This document shows positions 49,654-58,466 of a stretch of DNA of 64,000 nucleotides, in pieces. This DNA is from Nesterenkonia sp. E16_10 (GTDB lineage Bacteria; Actinomycetota; Actinomycetes; Actinomycetales; Micrococcaceae). The notes under the pieces are model-generated. The model was given only the letters and a program-made list of their open reading frames with translations. It searched no databases and had not been told where the DNA came from. The stretch lies in the NCBI RefSeq assembly GCF_017347085.1, contig NZ_JADPSA010000022.1, positions 265,760 through 329,759 on the forward strand, written 5' to 3'. How positions within the stretch are numbered: the stretch's first letter is position 1; each line of letters begins with the position of its first letter. The position numbers were made by a program, and so were the translations under genes.

Positions 49654-51464
49654 TGCTGATCGCGCTCTCGCTGCTGACCCCGCTGGCGCTCGTGTTCGCG
49701 CTCGGCCTGGCCGGGCTGCTGCGTCCGCTCAGGAAGTTCACGGTTCGACGCCGGCTGACCCTGTTCGCCCCCGTGGCCGTGGTTCCGGCGGTGCTGCTGG
49801 CGCTGCTGGGGAATCCCGGCTCCGCCACGGCAGCGCTGGAGGTGCCGTGGATGCTGTTCGGCGCGCACTTCGCCGTGGACCTCTATGCCAGACCGCTGTT
49901 GCTGATCGCCGCGCTGCTCTACGGGGCCGCACTGCTGGCGATCAGCTGGATCAAGCTGCGCGACACCGAGCGTGGCTCGGGCGCGCTCTCGGCCTTCCTG
50001 CTGCTCAGCTTCACCGGCAACATCGGCACCTATCTCGCCGCCGACGCCGCGAGCTTCTATCTGGGCTTCGCGCTGATGAGCTTCTCCGCGGCCGGCCTGG
50101 TGATCCATTACCGGACTCCGGCCGCTCGGCGCGCCACCCGGGTCTACCTGGTGATGTCGGTGCTCTCGGAGACCGCGATCCTGGCCGCGCTGATCCTGGT
50201 GGCCTCCGGCGGCGGCTTCCTGCTCACCGATGCTGCGGAGGCGGCAGGCACCGCGCACACCGGCCTGATCCAGGGTCTGTTGTTCTTCGGGTTCGGGGTC
50301 AAGGCCGGGACCGTTCCGCTGCATGTCTGGCTGCCGCTGGCCCATCCGGCCGCGCCGCCGGCAGCCTCGGCGGTGCTCTCCGGGGCGATGGTCAAGGCCG
50401 GACTGGTCGGCTGGCTGCGCTTCCTGCCCGAAGGGGAGACCGCAGGAGCGGTGCTGCTGACCCTGGCGCTGATCGGTGCCTTCGCCGCCGTTCTGGTCGG
50501 GGTGGTGCAGCACGATCCCAAGGTGATCCTGGCCTACTCGACCATCTCGCAGATGGGGTTCATCACCGCGCTGGTCGCGGTGGGGCTGCTGGTTCCGGAG
50601 CTGCGCGGCGCGGCCTCGGCGGCGGCGGTCATCTATGCGGTCCACCATGGCCTCGCCAAGGGGGCGCTGTTCCTGGGCGTCCCGGTGGTCAAGCACTACG
50701 CCCGGGGCCGGACCGGGATCCTGGTGCTGCTCGGGATGCTCGGCGCAGGCCTGGCGGTGGCGGGAGCTCCGCTGACCTCCGGGGCGTTCGGCAAGTACGT
50801 GTCCAAAGAGGCCGTGAGCGGGATCGAGGTCCTCGGGGTGGGACTGGATCAGCTCCTGCCGCTGGTGGCCACCGGCTCCACGCTGCTGCTGCTGCGCTTC
50901 GCCGCGGTGATCTCCTCGACCGAGCGTGACCCGCGTCGGCGGGCCGACGGCGAGCTCGTCTCCTGGCTGGGGGTCTGCGCCGCCGGGATCGTGGTGCCCT
51001 GGGTGATCGGCGCCCGATGGATCACCGAGCCGGTGCAGGCCGAGGGCGTCGCGGTGCCCAGCTGGGATCCGGGCACCCTGTGGGATGCGACCTGGCCGAT
51101 CCTGCTCGGGATCATCCTCGCGGCGATGGTCTGGGTCGCGGCCCGCCGCGGACTGCTTCCGACGCGCCTGACCACCCAGGAGACGCCCGTGGTGGCGCCC
51201 GGTGACCTGTTGTTGGCGGAGGAGTCGCTGCTGCGCCGGGTCGGATCGGGCGGAGGCGCGGCGCTGGATGCCGCGCACGGATTCACCGGCTCCGCCGCCG
51301 GACGTTGGAACGATCTCTCCTCCGCCGCCGCGCAGCGGGGACGCCGAGGAGTCTCTTGGGCAGAGGCCCGTCTGGGCGGCTGGGAGTCCACCGGCCTGGT
51401 CCTTGTGGTGCTGCTGACCGGGGTCGTCCTGGCCACGATGCTTCTTCTCGGGGGGAACTCATGA
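49653..51464 (+). CDS. Proton-conducting antiporter subunit 3, TM5 glutamate lost
   Basis: A 603-residue NuoL/M/N-like subunit. ATG 49653 shares one base with the preceding stop. The TM7 Lys (FGFGVKAGTVPLHVWLPLAHPAAPPAASAVLSGAMVKAG) and a later Lys (SGAFGKYVSKE) are kept. At the TM5 position where subunit 2 has FYELLTV, this protein has GFALMSF, so the conserved channel Glu is Ala. A C-terminal extension (about 500-585, amphipathic then one helix) resembles the lateral arm of NuoL and is absent from the other two. It may be a structural or modified channel subunit. Confidence 0.88.
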   Translation: MLIALSLLTPLALVFALGLAGLLRPLRKFTVRRRLTLFAPVAVVPAVLLALLGNPGSATAALEVPWMLFGAHFAVDLYARPLLLIAALLYGAALLAISWIKLRDTERGSGALSAFLLLSFTGNIGTYLAADAASFYLGFALMSFSAAGLVIHYRTPAARRATRVYLVMSVLSETAILAALILVASGGGFLLTDAAEAAGTAHTGLIQGLLFFGFGVKAGTVPLHVWLPLAHPAAPPAASAVLSGAMVKAGLVGWLRFLPEGETAGAVLLTLALIGAFAAVLVGVVQHDPKVILAYSTISQMGFITALVAVGLLVPELRGAASAAAVIYAVHHGLAKGALFLGVPVVKHYARGRTGILVLLGMLGAGLAVAGAPLTSGAFGKYVSKEAVSGIEVLGVGLDQLLPLVATGSTLLLLRFAAVISSTERDPRRRADGELVSWLGVCAAGIVVPWVIGARWITEPVQAEGVAVPSWDPGTLWDATWPILLGIILAAMVWVAARRGLLPTRLTTQETPVVAPGDLLLAEESLLRRVGSGGGAALDAAHGFTGSAAGRWNDLSSAAAQRGRRGVSWAEARLGGWESTGLVLVVLLTGVVLATMLLLGGNS

Positions 51465-52003
51465 GCAGCTGGATTCTGTCCGGGGTGCTGCGCGCCACGG
51501 TGCTGGGACTGCTCTGGTGGGCGCTCTCCGGCGCCGGCGCGGACTACCTGATCTACGGGCTGACCTCGGTGGCGCTGGCCACGATGATGAGCCTTGCGCT
51601 GCTGCCGCCCGCCGCGCGGACCTCCTCGCGGCGATGGCCACGCCAGGTGGGGTCCTGGGTCGTGCTGCTGGGCTGGTTTCTGGGCCAGTCGGTGCGCGGC
51701 GGCCTCGACGTGGCCCGCAGGGTGCTCGCGAATCCGGTGGACATCGACCCCGAGGTGGTGGTGGCTCCGTTCGAACTGGAACCCGGCCATGCCCGCCAGC
51801 TCGCGCTGGCGATGATGAATCTGATGCCCGGGTCCATGGTGCAGCAAGTGGTCAGCGCCGAGGGTGAGCCGGCGGACAACACCGCCGCGGGGCCGGTGCG
51901 GCCACCTGCCGCGGTGCAGCTGCACACGCTCTCTGTGCAGCTGGACCCGGCGGAGCAGTGGGCTCGGCTGCAGCGCCGGGTCGGTGCCGCGTTCAGGGTG
52001 TGA
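51461..52003 (+). CDS. mrpE: Mrp-like antiporter subunit E
   Basis: A 180-residue MnhE homologue. Two hydrophobic helices near the N-terminus are followed by WVVLLGWFLGQSVRGGLDVARRVLANPVDIDPEVVVAPFELEPGHARQLALAMMNLMPGSMVQQV, matching the conserved MrpE body (TPGT-type motif here as LMPGSM). ATG 51461 overlaps the previous stop (ATGA). It is the last antiporter gene; mrpF and mrpG stand at the front rather than next to it as in classical mrpABCDEFG. Confidence 0.88.
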   Translation: MSSWILSGVLRATVLGLLWWALSGAGADYLIYGLTSVALATMMSLALLPPAARTSSRRWPRQVGSWVVLLGWFLGQSVRGGLDVARRVLANPVDIDPEVVVAPFELEPGHARQLALAMMNLMPGSMVQQVVSAEGEPADNTAAGPVRPPAAVQLHTLSVQLDPAEQWARLQRRVGAAFRV

Positions 52004-52152
52004 TGAGTCCGGTGGCAGAGAACGTCGGGACAGAGGACGCAGGTTCAGAGTCGTCGAGGGCGTTCTGATCTGCAGCTGTTGGACGTCTCGGGACCTCGGG
52101 CAGCCTCGAGTGGATCAAGGATCAGGGCAGCGACAGTGGAGGAAGCCTGAGC

Positions 52153-52368
52153 ATGGCACGCCGCGGGAATCTCATCAGCGGGCTGCTCTTCCTCGCGCCC
52201 ATCGGCATCGTCCTCTCCGCCATCCCGCAGGCGCCGGACTACACCGCAGCCATCCGCTGGGTGCTTGCCTCAGTGGAGATCGGCGCTGCCCTGGTGCTGG
52301 CGCTGCTCCGCGCCAAAGCGCTCGGGGGCCGCGGCGCCAGACACGTTACCCTAATCGATGCGGAGTAG
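52153..52368 (+). CDS. Small two-helix membrane protein, unknown function
   Basis: A 71-residue protein, MARRGNLISGLLFLAPIGIVLSAIPQ..., with two hydrophobic segments (about 8-24 and 36-54) and a basic loop. It has a good GGAGGAAG site 8 bases upstream. It lies 149 bases after the antiporter operon, in a stretch otherwise without signal. No family is recognised; it could be an accessory subunit of the antiporter or independent. Confidence 0.6.
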   Translation: MARRGNLISGLLFLAPIGIVLSAIPQAPDYTAAIRWVLASVEIGAALVLALLRAKALGGRGARHVTLIDAE

Positions 52369-52479
52369 ATCCTTGTGGCTTACTAGGCGTTGCGGGCTTG
52401 CGGACACTCCCCGAGATTCTTGGGTTGTCACGTGGCGGGTCTGGTGGCGGCCTTCATTCCACGGAAAGATGAGAGTCAT

Positions 52480-53690
52480 GGCAGCGCCGAAGAAGTACCC
52501 CGACGAACTACGTGAACGAGTGACCAGGATGGCCGTCGAGTCGCGCCGAGACCCCTCCATGAAACCAAAGCCGTAGCGAGGGTGGCCTAGCAGCTCGGAC
52601 TGAATCCTGGGACTTCGCGGAACTGGGTCAGGCTGGCCGAAGTCGACGGGGGTCACTGGCCCGGGACCACCACCGATGAAGCCGAGCGGGCGACTGAGCT
52701 GGATCGAGAAGTCCGGGAATTGCGCCGAGCCGACTCAATTCTGCGCTCCGCGTCAGCTTTTTGCGGCGGGGCTCGAACGCACACACCAGATAGTGGCCTA
52801 CATCGACGCCCACCGGGGAGACTTCGGATTCGAGCCGATCGGCCAGGTCTTCACCAGACCCGGCATCAAGATCGCCCCGAGCACCAATTACGCGCCGAAG
52901 ACCCGCCCACCCTCAGTCCGATCGATCAGCGGCGCAGCGCTGACCGAGGCCATCACCCAGGTCCACACGGAGAACTATTGGGTCTGCGGAATCAACAAGG
53001 TCCATGCCGAGCTGCACCGACAGGGCCACCGGGTGGCCCGATGCACGGTGCTCCGCCTCATGAGAGCCGCGAGTCTACGCGGGAGCAATCGGACCGACAC
53101 CTCTCACACGACGGTGCCAAGCATGGGCCCGGAGTACCGTCCAGATCTGGTGCCGAGGTCCCTCCCCGCTGCTGCTCCTGATCAGCTCGGGTTGCGGATA
53201 CCACCTACTGTCGGACCTTCTCCAGGTGGGCCTTCGCCGCATTCATCATCGCAGTGTTCTCCCGCCGGGTGGTGGGCTGGCAGCTCTCGACTTCGCCGCA
53301 CTGACCTGGGTTGGACGCTCTGGAGATGGGTCTGTGGCCCCGTGCCCAGGAGGACCGATGGACCAGCGGGCTGGTCCATCACAGCGACAAGGGAATCCAA
53401 TATGTCGCCATGCGCTACACCCAGCGTTTGGCCTAGACCAGCGCGGTGTCCTGAGTAGGTTCGACCGAGGATGCCTACGACGATGCTCTGGCAGAGGCGT
53501 CAGCTCCCTGTTCAATGCCGAACTGGTCCGCAACAAAGGGCCCTGGAAATCGCGACGGCTGAATACGTGGCCTGGTTCAACCACCGACGTCTGCACGGAG
53601 AGGCGGACTGGCGCCTCCGGTGGAGTTCGAAGAGCATTATTACCATCAACACACCGCTCCGGCACCCGCCGAAGCGGCATTATGGAGCCT
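52480..53690 (+). pseudogene. Degenerate IS3-family transposase (OrfA/OrfB remnant)
   Basis: Broken pieces of an IS3-type element. OrfA starts MAAPKKYPDELRERVTRMAVESRRDPS (52480), shifts frame near 52565, has an in-frame TAG near 52590, then continues NWVRLAEVDGG and REVRELRRADSILRSASAF (to about 52757). OrfB follows from about 52770, with IVAYIDAHRGDFGFEPI, KIAPSTNYAPKTRPP and CTVLRLMRAASLRG. A heavily damaged DDE region then includes FIIAVFSRRVVGWQ, where the expected Asp is Ala, and YVAWFNHRRLHGE. Several frameshifts and stops make it inactive. Terminal inverted repeats could not be identified. It borders the lower-GC sugar island. Confidence 0.88.
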
Positions 53691-53832
53691 CCACTACACC
53701 CAGCATGAGACAAACGCCCATCTCGCTCAACAACCTGCCTGGTTCGGTGACGGTGGCCTACGAGGTCAAGCTGACGCGCCTGATGCGTGTTCCAGTTCCT
53801 TTTCGTGAGACTCGGAACGAATCCCGAACGCT

Positions 53833-55041
53833 TCACAGGTCGGAGCGTGGTTGGGCTGCCCCAGATACGAGCTCGTCAATGGCCGAAGCGGACAACCGGT
53901 CTTCTCCCACCATCAGCGCCGCTCCGCGGATTCCCGCGTCTTGCCCACCCCTAGCGGGAACGATATTAAGATGCTGGGTTGCCAATGGAATCGCACGTCT
54001 GTAAACGACTTCCCGTATGCCAGCAATGAGCTCCTCCACCGAAATACCCATCACGCCCCCAATAACCACAGTCGTTGGGTTAAGGACACTGACGCAGATG
54101 GACACAATTTCGCCTATAGAACGCCCGGCCGCTCGCGCGGCCTCAATCGCCTCAGCATCGCCGATTCGAATGCGGTCGATAACTTGCTGCGTGGTCAGTG
54201 GTGTCACCCCGTCTGGAGACAGCATGGCACCAATAGCTGGTCCACTTGCCATGGTTTCTAGATCTATTTCCCCCACACCATGAGGGACCTGAACGTGGCC
54301 GATGTCTCCGGCGGAGCCCTGAGCCCCACGTTGCAAGACCCCCCCTGCAATCACCCCGGCTCCGATGCCCGTGGCCACTTTGATGAACAATAGATCGTCC
54401 ACGGAGGGCCATACAGCGGCTTTTTCCCCCAGTGCCAGTATGTTGACATCGTTGTCAACCAAAACCGGTTGCGAGAATTCCTGTGTCATGAACTTCGGAA
54501 TGTCGAAACCGTCCCACCCCGGCATGATGGGCGGCCTTATAGGCATCCCGGTCGAATGTTGCACCGGCCCAGGTACACCAACGCCAATTCCCAACACTTC
54601 CTCGTTACTTCGGCCGTGCTCGTCTAGAAGACTGTTCGCGGTATCTAACACCCATGTCAAAACGGGTTCCGGGCCACGGGATATCTCCAGAGCCTTTCGT
54701 CGATGAGCCAGAATTTCCCCATTGAGATCGGTCAGACCAACTGCACCGTGTGTTGCCCCCAGATCCACCCCTATAACTACCCGCGAAGCCGCGTTGAAGG
54801 CAACACGGGAGGGAGGGCGCCCTCCCGACGACGCACCGTCGCTGGTCGGAACGAGAAGCCGAGCTTCCAAGAGGGAATTGAGGCGTTCGGAGACTGAAGT
54901 TCTCGCCAATCCAGTTTCCCGCATAAGTTCAGCGCGAGTACGAGCCCGTCCGTCACGCAACATCTGGAAGAGCTCTCCTGGCCCGTAGTGCACGGGGATC
55001 GAGCGAGATCGAGACGTAAGTGCACGACTTTCTGGGGACAT
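53833..55041 (-). CDS. ROK-family transcriptional regulator without zinc motif
   Basis: A 402-residue NagC/XylR-type ROK protein. The N-terminal HTH (about residues 20-80: GELFQMLRDGRARTRAELMRETGLARTSVSERLNSLLEA) is followed by the ROK domain with VVIGVDLGATHGAVGLTDLNGE, DNDVN (sugar-contact Asp) and VATGIGAGVIAGG. The normal CxCGxxGC zinc site after GDIGHVQV is missing: the sequence runs PHGVGEIDLETMASG, shorter by several residues and with no Cys. It is divergent from the sugar operon it probably controls. Codon use is less GC-biased than in the flanking chromosome. Confidence 0.9.
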   Translation of the reverse strand: MSPESRALTSRSRSIPVHYGPGELFQMLRDGRARTRAELMRETGLARTSVSERLNSLLEARLLVPTSDGASSGGRPPSRVAFNAASRVVIGVDLGATHGAVGLTDLNGEILAHRRKALEISRGPEPVLTWVLDTANSLLDEHGRSNEEVLGIGVGVPGPVQHSTGMPIRPPIMPGWDGFDIPKFMTQEFSQPVLVDNDVNILALGEKAAVWPSVDDLLFIKVATGIGAGVIAGGVLQRGAQGSAGDIGHVQVPHGVGEIDLETMASGPAIGAMLSPDGVTPLTTQQVIDRIRIGDAEAIEAARAAGRSIGEIVSICVSVLNPTTVVIGGVMGISVEELIAGIREVVYRRAIPLATQHLNIVPARGGQDAGIRGAALMVGEDRLSASAIDELVSGAAQPRSDL

Positions 55042-55090
55042 GTCAGTTTTTTATCCAAACTCAGCACAAATGTCGAGGACCGACACGCTT

Positions 55091-55151
55091 TTGACGATCA
55101 TCCGACGGAAGTGCTAAGTTTCACCAACAGTAGTCTGTGACTGGAATCACT
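55091..55151 (+). promoter_or_regulatory. Promoter and CRP/GlxR-like site of the sugar island
   Basis: TTGACG (55091-55096), 18 bases, then TAAGTT (55115-55120) form a good promoter. Sixteen bases further on, TGTGACTGGAATCACT (55136-55151) contains the GTGA-N6-TCAC palindrome of CRP/GlxR proteins, lying just past the expected start point. A GGAGGAAC ribosome site precedes ATG 55174. Confidence 0.6.
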
Positions 55152-55173
55152 TACCGCATCGTGGAGGAACAAC

Positions 55174-56007
55174 ATGAGATTCGCCTATGTAGCAAACGCT
55201 TGGGGCGGGGTTGTAGGGACCCCCGGCGCCGTGACCGATATGTCATCAGGCTTCTACCTCACTCCCGGTGAGCTCGAACCAACGTTGGAGCGTGTGGCCG
55301 AGGCCGGCTTCGAAGGAATAGAAGTCTTTGACGGGAATCTCATGTCTTACGCAGGCAAGCCTGCCCAGTTGCATACATCCTTGAGCAACACTGGACTCGA
55401 ACTAGTAGCGGTGTATTCCGGAGGTCACTTCATCTATCCGGATGCCCACGAGGACGAATCCCACCGTTTCCGGCGCTCCATAGCGCTGGCTGCTGAGCTA
55501 GGCGCCAGGCATTACGTATTCGGTGGCGGCGCGATTCGCGCTCAAGGGCGTAGGGATGAGGACTACCGCGTGATGGCCGACCTCCTCGACAAGTCGGCTG
55601 AGGAGGCCAGCGTTGCCGGCTTGATCCCGAGCTATCATCCCCATCTGGGCAGCCTCGCCGAGAGCACAGAGCACATCGATGCGCTGTTCAGCGAATCCAA
55701 GATCGGTCTCTGCGCCGATATTGCACACCTGGCCGGGGGAGGAAGTAACCCCAGCGAAATGATCCAGCGATACCAAGACCGACTGACCTACGTGCACCTG
55801 AAAGACATTGACTTCGAGACCAAAGAGTTCCAACCCCTGGGAGAGGGAGACCTCGATCTGGCGACCGTCCTCCAGGCCGTAGTCGACGCGAATTACTCAG
55901 ACTGGATCACCGTAGAACTCGACGGGTACTCAGGAGACCCAAATGCTGCAGCTCGACGGAACCTCGACTATCTGAATAAGAGTCTTCTCATGGCGACACC
56001 TAATTAG
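55174..56007 (+). CDS. Sugar phosphate isomerase/epimerase-like TIM-barrel protein
   Basis: A 277-residue member of the xylose-isomerase-like TIM-barrel (AP endonuclease 2) superfamily, akin to IolE/IolI-type enzymes. Metal-site candidates are Glu in GIEVFDGN, His in YHPHLGSL, Asp/His in LCADIAHL and YVHLKDIDFETKEF, and Glu in WITVELDGYSGDP. First gene of the island operon. Its substrate is probably an oxidised or keto-sugar produced by the oxidoreductase encoded downstream. Confidence 0.85.
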   Translation: MRFAYVANAWGGVVGTPGAVTDMSSGFYLTPGELEPTLERVAEAGFEGIEVFDGNLMSYAGKPAQLHTSLSNTGLELVAVYSGGHFIYPDAHEDESHRFRRSIALAAELGARHYVFGGGAIRAQGRRDEDYRVMADLLDKSAEEASVAGLIPSYHPHLGSLAESTEHIDALFSESKIGLCADIAHLAGGGSNPSEMIQRYQDRLTYVHLKDIDFETKEFQPLGEGDLDLATVLQAVVDANYSDWITVELDGYSGDPNAAARRNLDYLNKSLLMATPN

Positions 56008-56038
56008 GGCCATCTCTCCAACCAGAAAAGAGACAGTC

Positions 56039-57202
56039 ATGCTAGAACACACGAAGAAAATCCTCGGGCTGACCGCAGTTGTGGGCATCCTCGGCACATC
56101 AGCATGCTCCCCCGCCAACGAGCGCGAAGATGTCGAACTCGATTCCGACCTGGTCGCGGAGATCGATGCTGCGCTGGAGGAAATTACTGGAGAGGTCCTC
56201 AGCGAAGGCCCAAACGGTGAGGAGGCCTCTCCTGCCTCCGAAGTGGAGCTGACGTCAGATCAGGAGGCGGAAGTTGCGGACATGGGACTAACTGCTGCCA
56301 TCGTCATGCACTACGGAGGCAACGATTGGGGCAATGCCCAGATCGCGGGCCTCACCGCGGAGTTCGAACGGCTCGGCATCGACGTGATTGCTACGACTGA
56401 CGCCGACTTCAGCCCCTCGACTCAGGTCTCAGACATCGAAACGGTCCTACAACAGGAACCGGACATCATCGTTTCAATCCCAACAGATGAAGTTGCCACC
56501 GCAGGTGCATATCGCCAGGCTGCTGAGCAGGGCGTCACCCTGGTTTTCATGGACAACGTTCCTGAGGGATTCACCGCCGGTGATGAGTACGCTTCTGTGG
56601 TGTCCTCAGACAACTACGGCAACGGTGTCACCTCGGCGTACTTGCTGGCCCGGGAGCTCGGAGGTTCAGGTGAAATCGGTGTCATCTACCACGAAGCCGA
56701 CTTCTTCGTAACCCAGCAACGCTATGACGGTTTTATGACGACCCTTGAAAATGAATTCCCGGACATCGAAGTGGTTCAGGAACAGGGCATTGCGGGACCA
56801 GACTTCGCCGGTGACGCTCAGGCTGTCGCCAATGCAATGCTCACCCAGAACGCAGACCTCGCGGGCATATGGGCAGTCTGGGACGTCCCTGCCGAAGGCG
56901 TCATGGCGGCTGCTCGGGAGACGGGCCGTACCGATATTAAGATCGCCACCCAGGACCTTGGGACCAATGTCGCGATCGCACTAGCCAGTGACGAGATGGT
57001 GGTCGGGCTGGGGGCGCAGCTTCCCTTCGATCAAGGTGTGGCTGAGGCACGGCTCGGTGCACTGAGCCTGCTGGGTGAAGAAGTCCCGCCCTATGTTGCC
57101 GTGAGTGCACTCCCGGTCGACCACGACAATGTCCTCGAAGCCTGGGAGCAGGTATACAACGAAACTCCCCCGGCTTCAGTCGAAGACGCCTACGCGGACT
57201 GA
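56039..57202 (+). CDS. ABC sugar-binding lipoprotein (RbsB-like)
   Basis: A 387-residue periplasmic-binding-protein type 1 lipoprotein. The signal is MLEHTKKILGLTAVVGILGTSACSPAN with lipobox TSAC. An acidic linker of about 60 residues precedes the binding domain, which starts MGLTAAIVMHYGGNDWGNAQIAGLTAEFERLGIDV and includes EPDIIVSIPTDEVATAGAYRQAAEQGVTLVFMDN, typical of ribose/inositol-type receptors. GIWAVWDVPAEGVMAAARE is another family signature. It works with the ATPase and permease encoded at 58463 and 59977. Confidence 0.92.
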   Translation: MLEHTKKILGLTAVVGILGTSACSPANEREDVELDSDLVAEIDAALEEITGEVLSEGPNGEEASPASEVELTSDQEAEVADMGLTAAIVMHYGGNDWGNAQIAGLTAEFERLGIDVIATTDADFSPSTQVSDIETVLQQEPDIIVSIPTDEVATAGAYRQAAEQGVTLVFMDNVPEGFTAGDEYASVVSSDNYGNGVTSAYLLARELGGSGEIGVIYHEADFFVTQQRYDGFMTTLENEFPDIEVVQEQGIAGPDFAGDAQAVANAMLTQNADLAGIWAVWDVPAEGVMAAARETGRTDIKIATQDLGTNVAIALASDEMVVGLGAQLPFDQGVAEARLGALSLLGEEVPPYVAVSALPVDHDNVLEAWEQVYNETPPASVEDAYAD

Positions 57203-57281
57203 TCGTCTAACTCGAGACACACACGCAACCGCAATTGGAGTCCCAGTTGTGGTGCAACTGACAAGATTCTGGAGACGCTTC

Positions 57282-58466
57282 ATGCGAGATATCAATATTG
57301 CCCTAATCGGTGGAGGGTTCATGGGCAAGGCCCACTCCATGGCCTACGCAACCATGCCGATGTTCTTCTGGCCTGCACCCGCGCGCCCGGTTAAAAAACT
57401 CATCGTAGACGTGACCGACGAGCTGGCGCACACAGCAGCGGAGCGCTACGCCTGGGAGAGTCACACCACCAACTGGGAAGCGGCCATAAACGATCCGGAG
57501 ATCGACCTGATCGACATTGCCACTCCGAACAACATGCACGCTGAGATCGCCATCGCCGCGGCTGAAGCGGGCAAGCATGTGATCTGCGAGAAACCTCTCG
57601 CACCGACGGCCAAAGAGGCCAGAGAGATGTTGGAAGCGGTCGAGAAGGCAGGGGTGGTCAATGCGGTAGCCTTCAACTACCGACGCACTCCCGCCGTCGC
57701 ACTCGCCAAGCGATACATCGATGAAGGTGCTATCGGAGAGATTCTCAACTTTCGCGGAACCTACCTCCAGGACTGGAGCGCTGATCCAGACTCCCCTCTA
57801 AGCTGGCGCTTTCAAAAGAAGATCGCCGGGTCCGGTGCGGTTGGAGACATCGGATCCCACGTGGTGGACCTGGCGCGGTACTTGGTGGGGGAGATTGAAG
57901 AAGTTACCTCCGTTGTCTCGAACTTCATCAAAGATCGACCTCTTCAGACGTCCGGGTTCGACGCCTTGGGCGCTGGCGAAGCGGGAAGGGGTCCGCGTGG
58001 CGCCGTGGACGTCGATGACGAGGCTATGACTTTACTTCGCTTCAGAGACGGAGCTGTCGGTTCCATGGAAGCAACCCGGAACGCCTGGGGTCGAAACAAC
58101 TTCATTACTTTTGAAATTCACGGCACCGAAGGATCCTTGTATTTCAACTACGAGAAGCGCGACGAGCTACAGGTTGCCTTCAAGAACGAACCAGCTGACC
58201 GCCGGGGGTTTCGGACTGTCTATACAGGTCCCAACACGCCTTACGGCGAGGCCCTTTGGCCCATCCCAGCCCTTGGTATCGGGTACGGGGAGACAAAAAT
58301 TATCGAAGCTTACGAGCTGATGAGGGCCATCACAGGTGAAGCACCGATCCGTCCTGACTTCTCGGATGGATACCAGACTGCTCTCGTGGATGAGGCGATT
58401 CTTGCCTCGGGCGCGAGCGGCCAGTGGCAGAACGTTCCTCTCTACGAACGTCAGAATCTCACATGA
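57282..58466 (+). CDS. Gfo/Idh/MocA-family oxidoreductase (island copy)
   Basis: A 394-residue NAD(P)-dependent sugar or inositol dehydrogenase. The start ATG 57282 (MRDINIALIGGGFMGKAHSMAY) follows GGAGA; the open frame extends upstream without a site. The Rossmann motif IGGGFMGKAH and conserved EKPLAPTAKEAREM give the catalytic Lys, and GDIGSHVVDLARYLVGEIEEV holds the Asp-x-x-x-His pair. Its stop overlaps the ATPase start. A paralogue encoded at 61139 has higher-GC codons. Confidence 0.92.
   Translation: MRDINIALIGGGFMGKAHSMAYATMPMFFWPAPARPVKKLIVDVTDELAHTAAERYAWESHTTNWEAAINDPEIDLIDIATPNNMHAEIAIAAAEAGKHVICEKPLAPTAKEAREMLEAVEKAGVVNAVAFNYRRTPAVALAKRYIDEGAIGEILNFRGTYLQDWSADPDSPLSWRFQKKIAGSGAVGDIGSHVVDLARYLVGEIEEVTSVVSNFIKDRPLQTSGFDALGAGEAGRGPRGAVDVDDEAMTLLRFRDGAVGSMEATRNAWGRNNFITFEIHGTEGSLYFNYEKRDELQVAFKNEPADRRGFRTVYTGPNTPYGEALWPIPALGIGYGETKIIEAYELMRAITGEAPIRPDFSDGYQTALVDEAILASGASGQWQNVPLYERQNLT

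Noticed and set aside
44430..52003. Reading of the antiporter operon as NADH dehydrogenase or membrane hydrogenase
   Set aside because: No NuoB/C/D/I-like, [NiFe] or ferredoxin-type subunit occurs in or next to the operon; MnhE, F and G subunits point to an Mrp-type antiporter.
52003..52068. 21-residue ORF MSPVAENVGTEDAG... overlapping the end of mrpE
   Set aside because: It has no clear ribosome site of its own and no recognisable features; it is too short to support.
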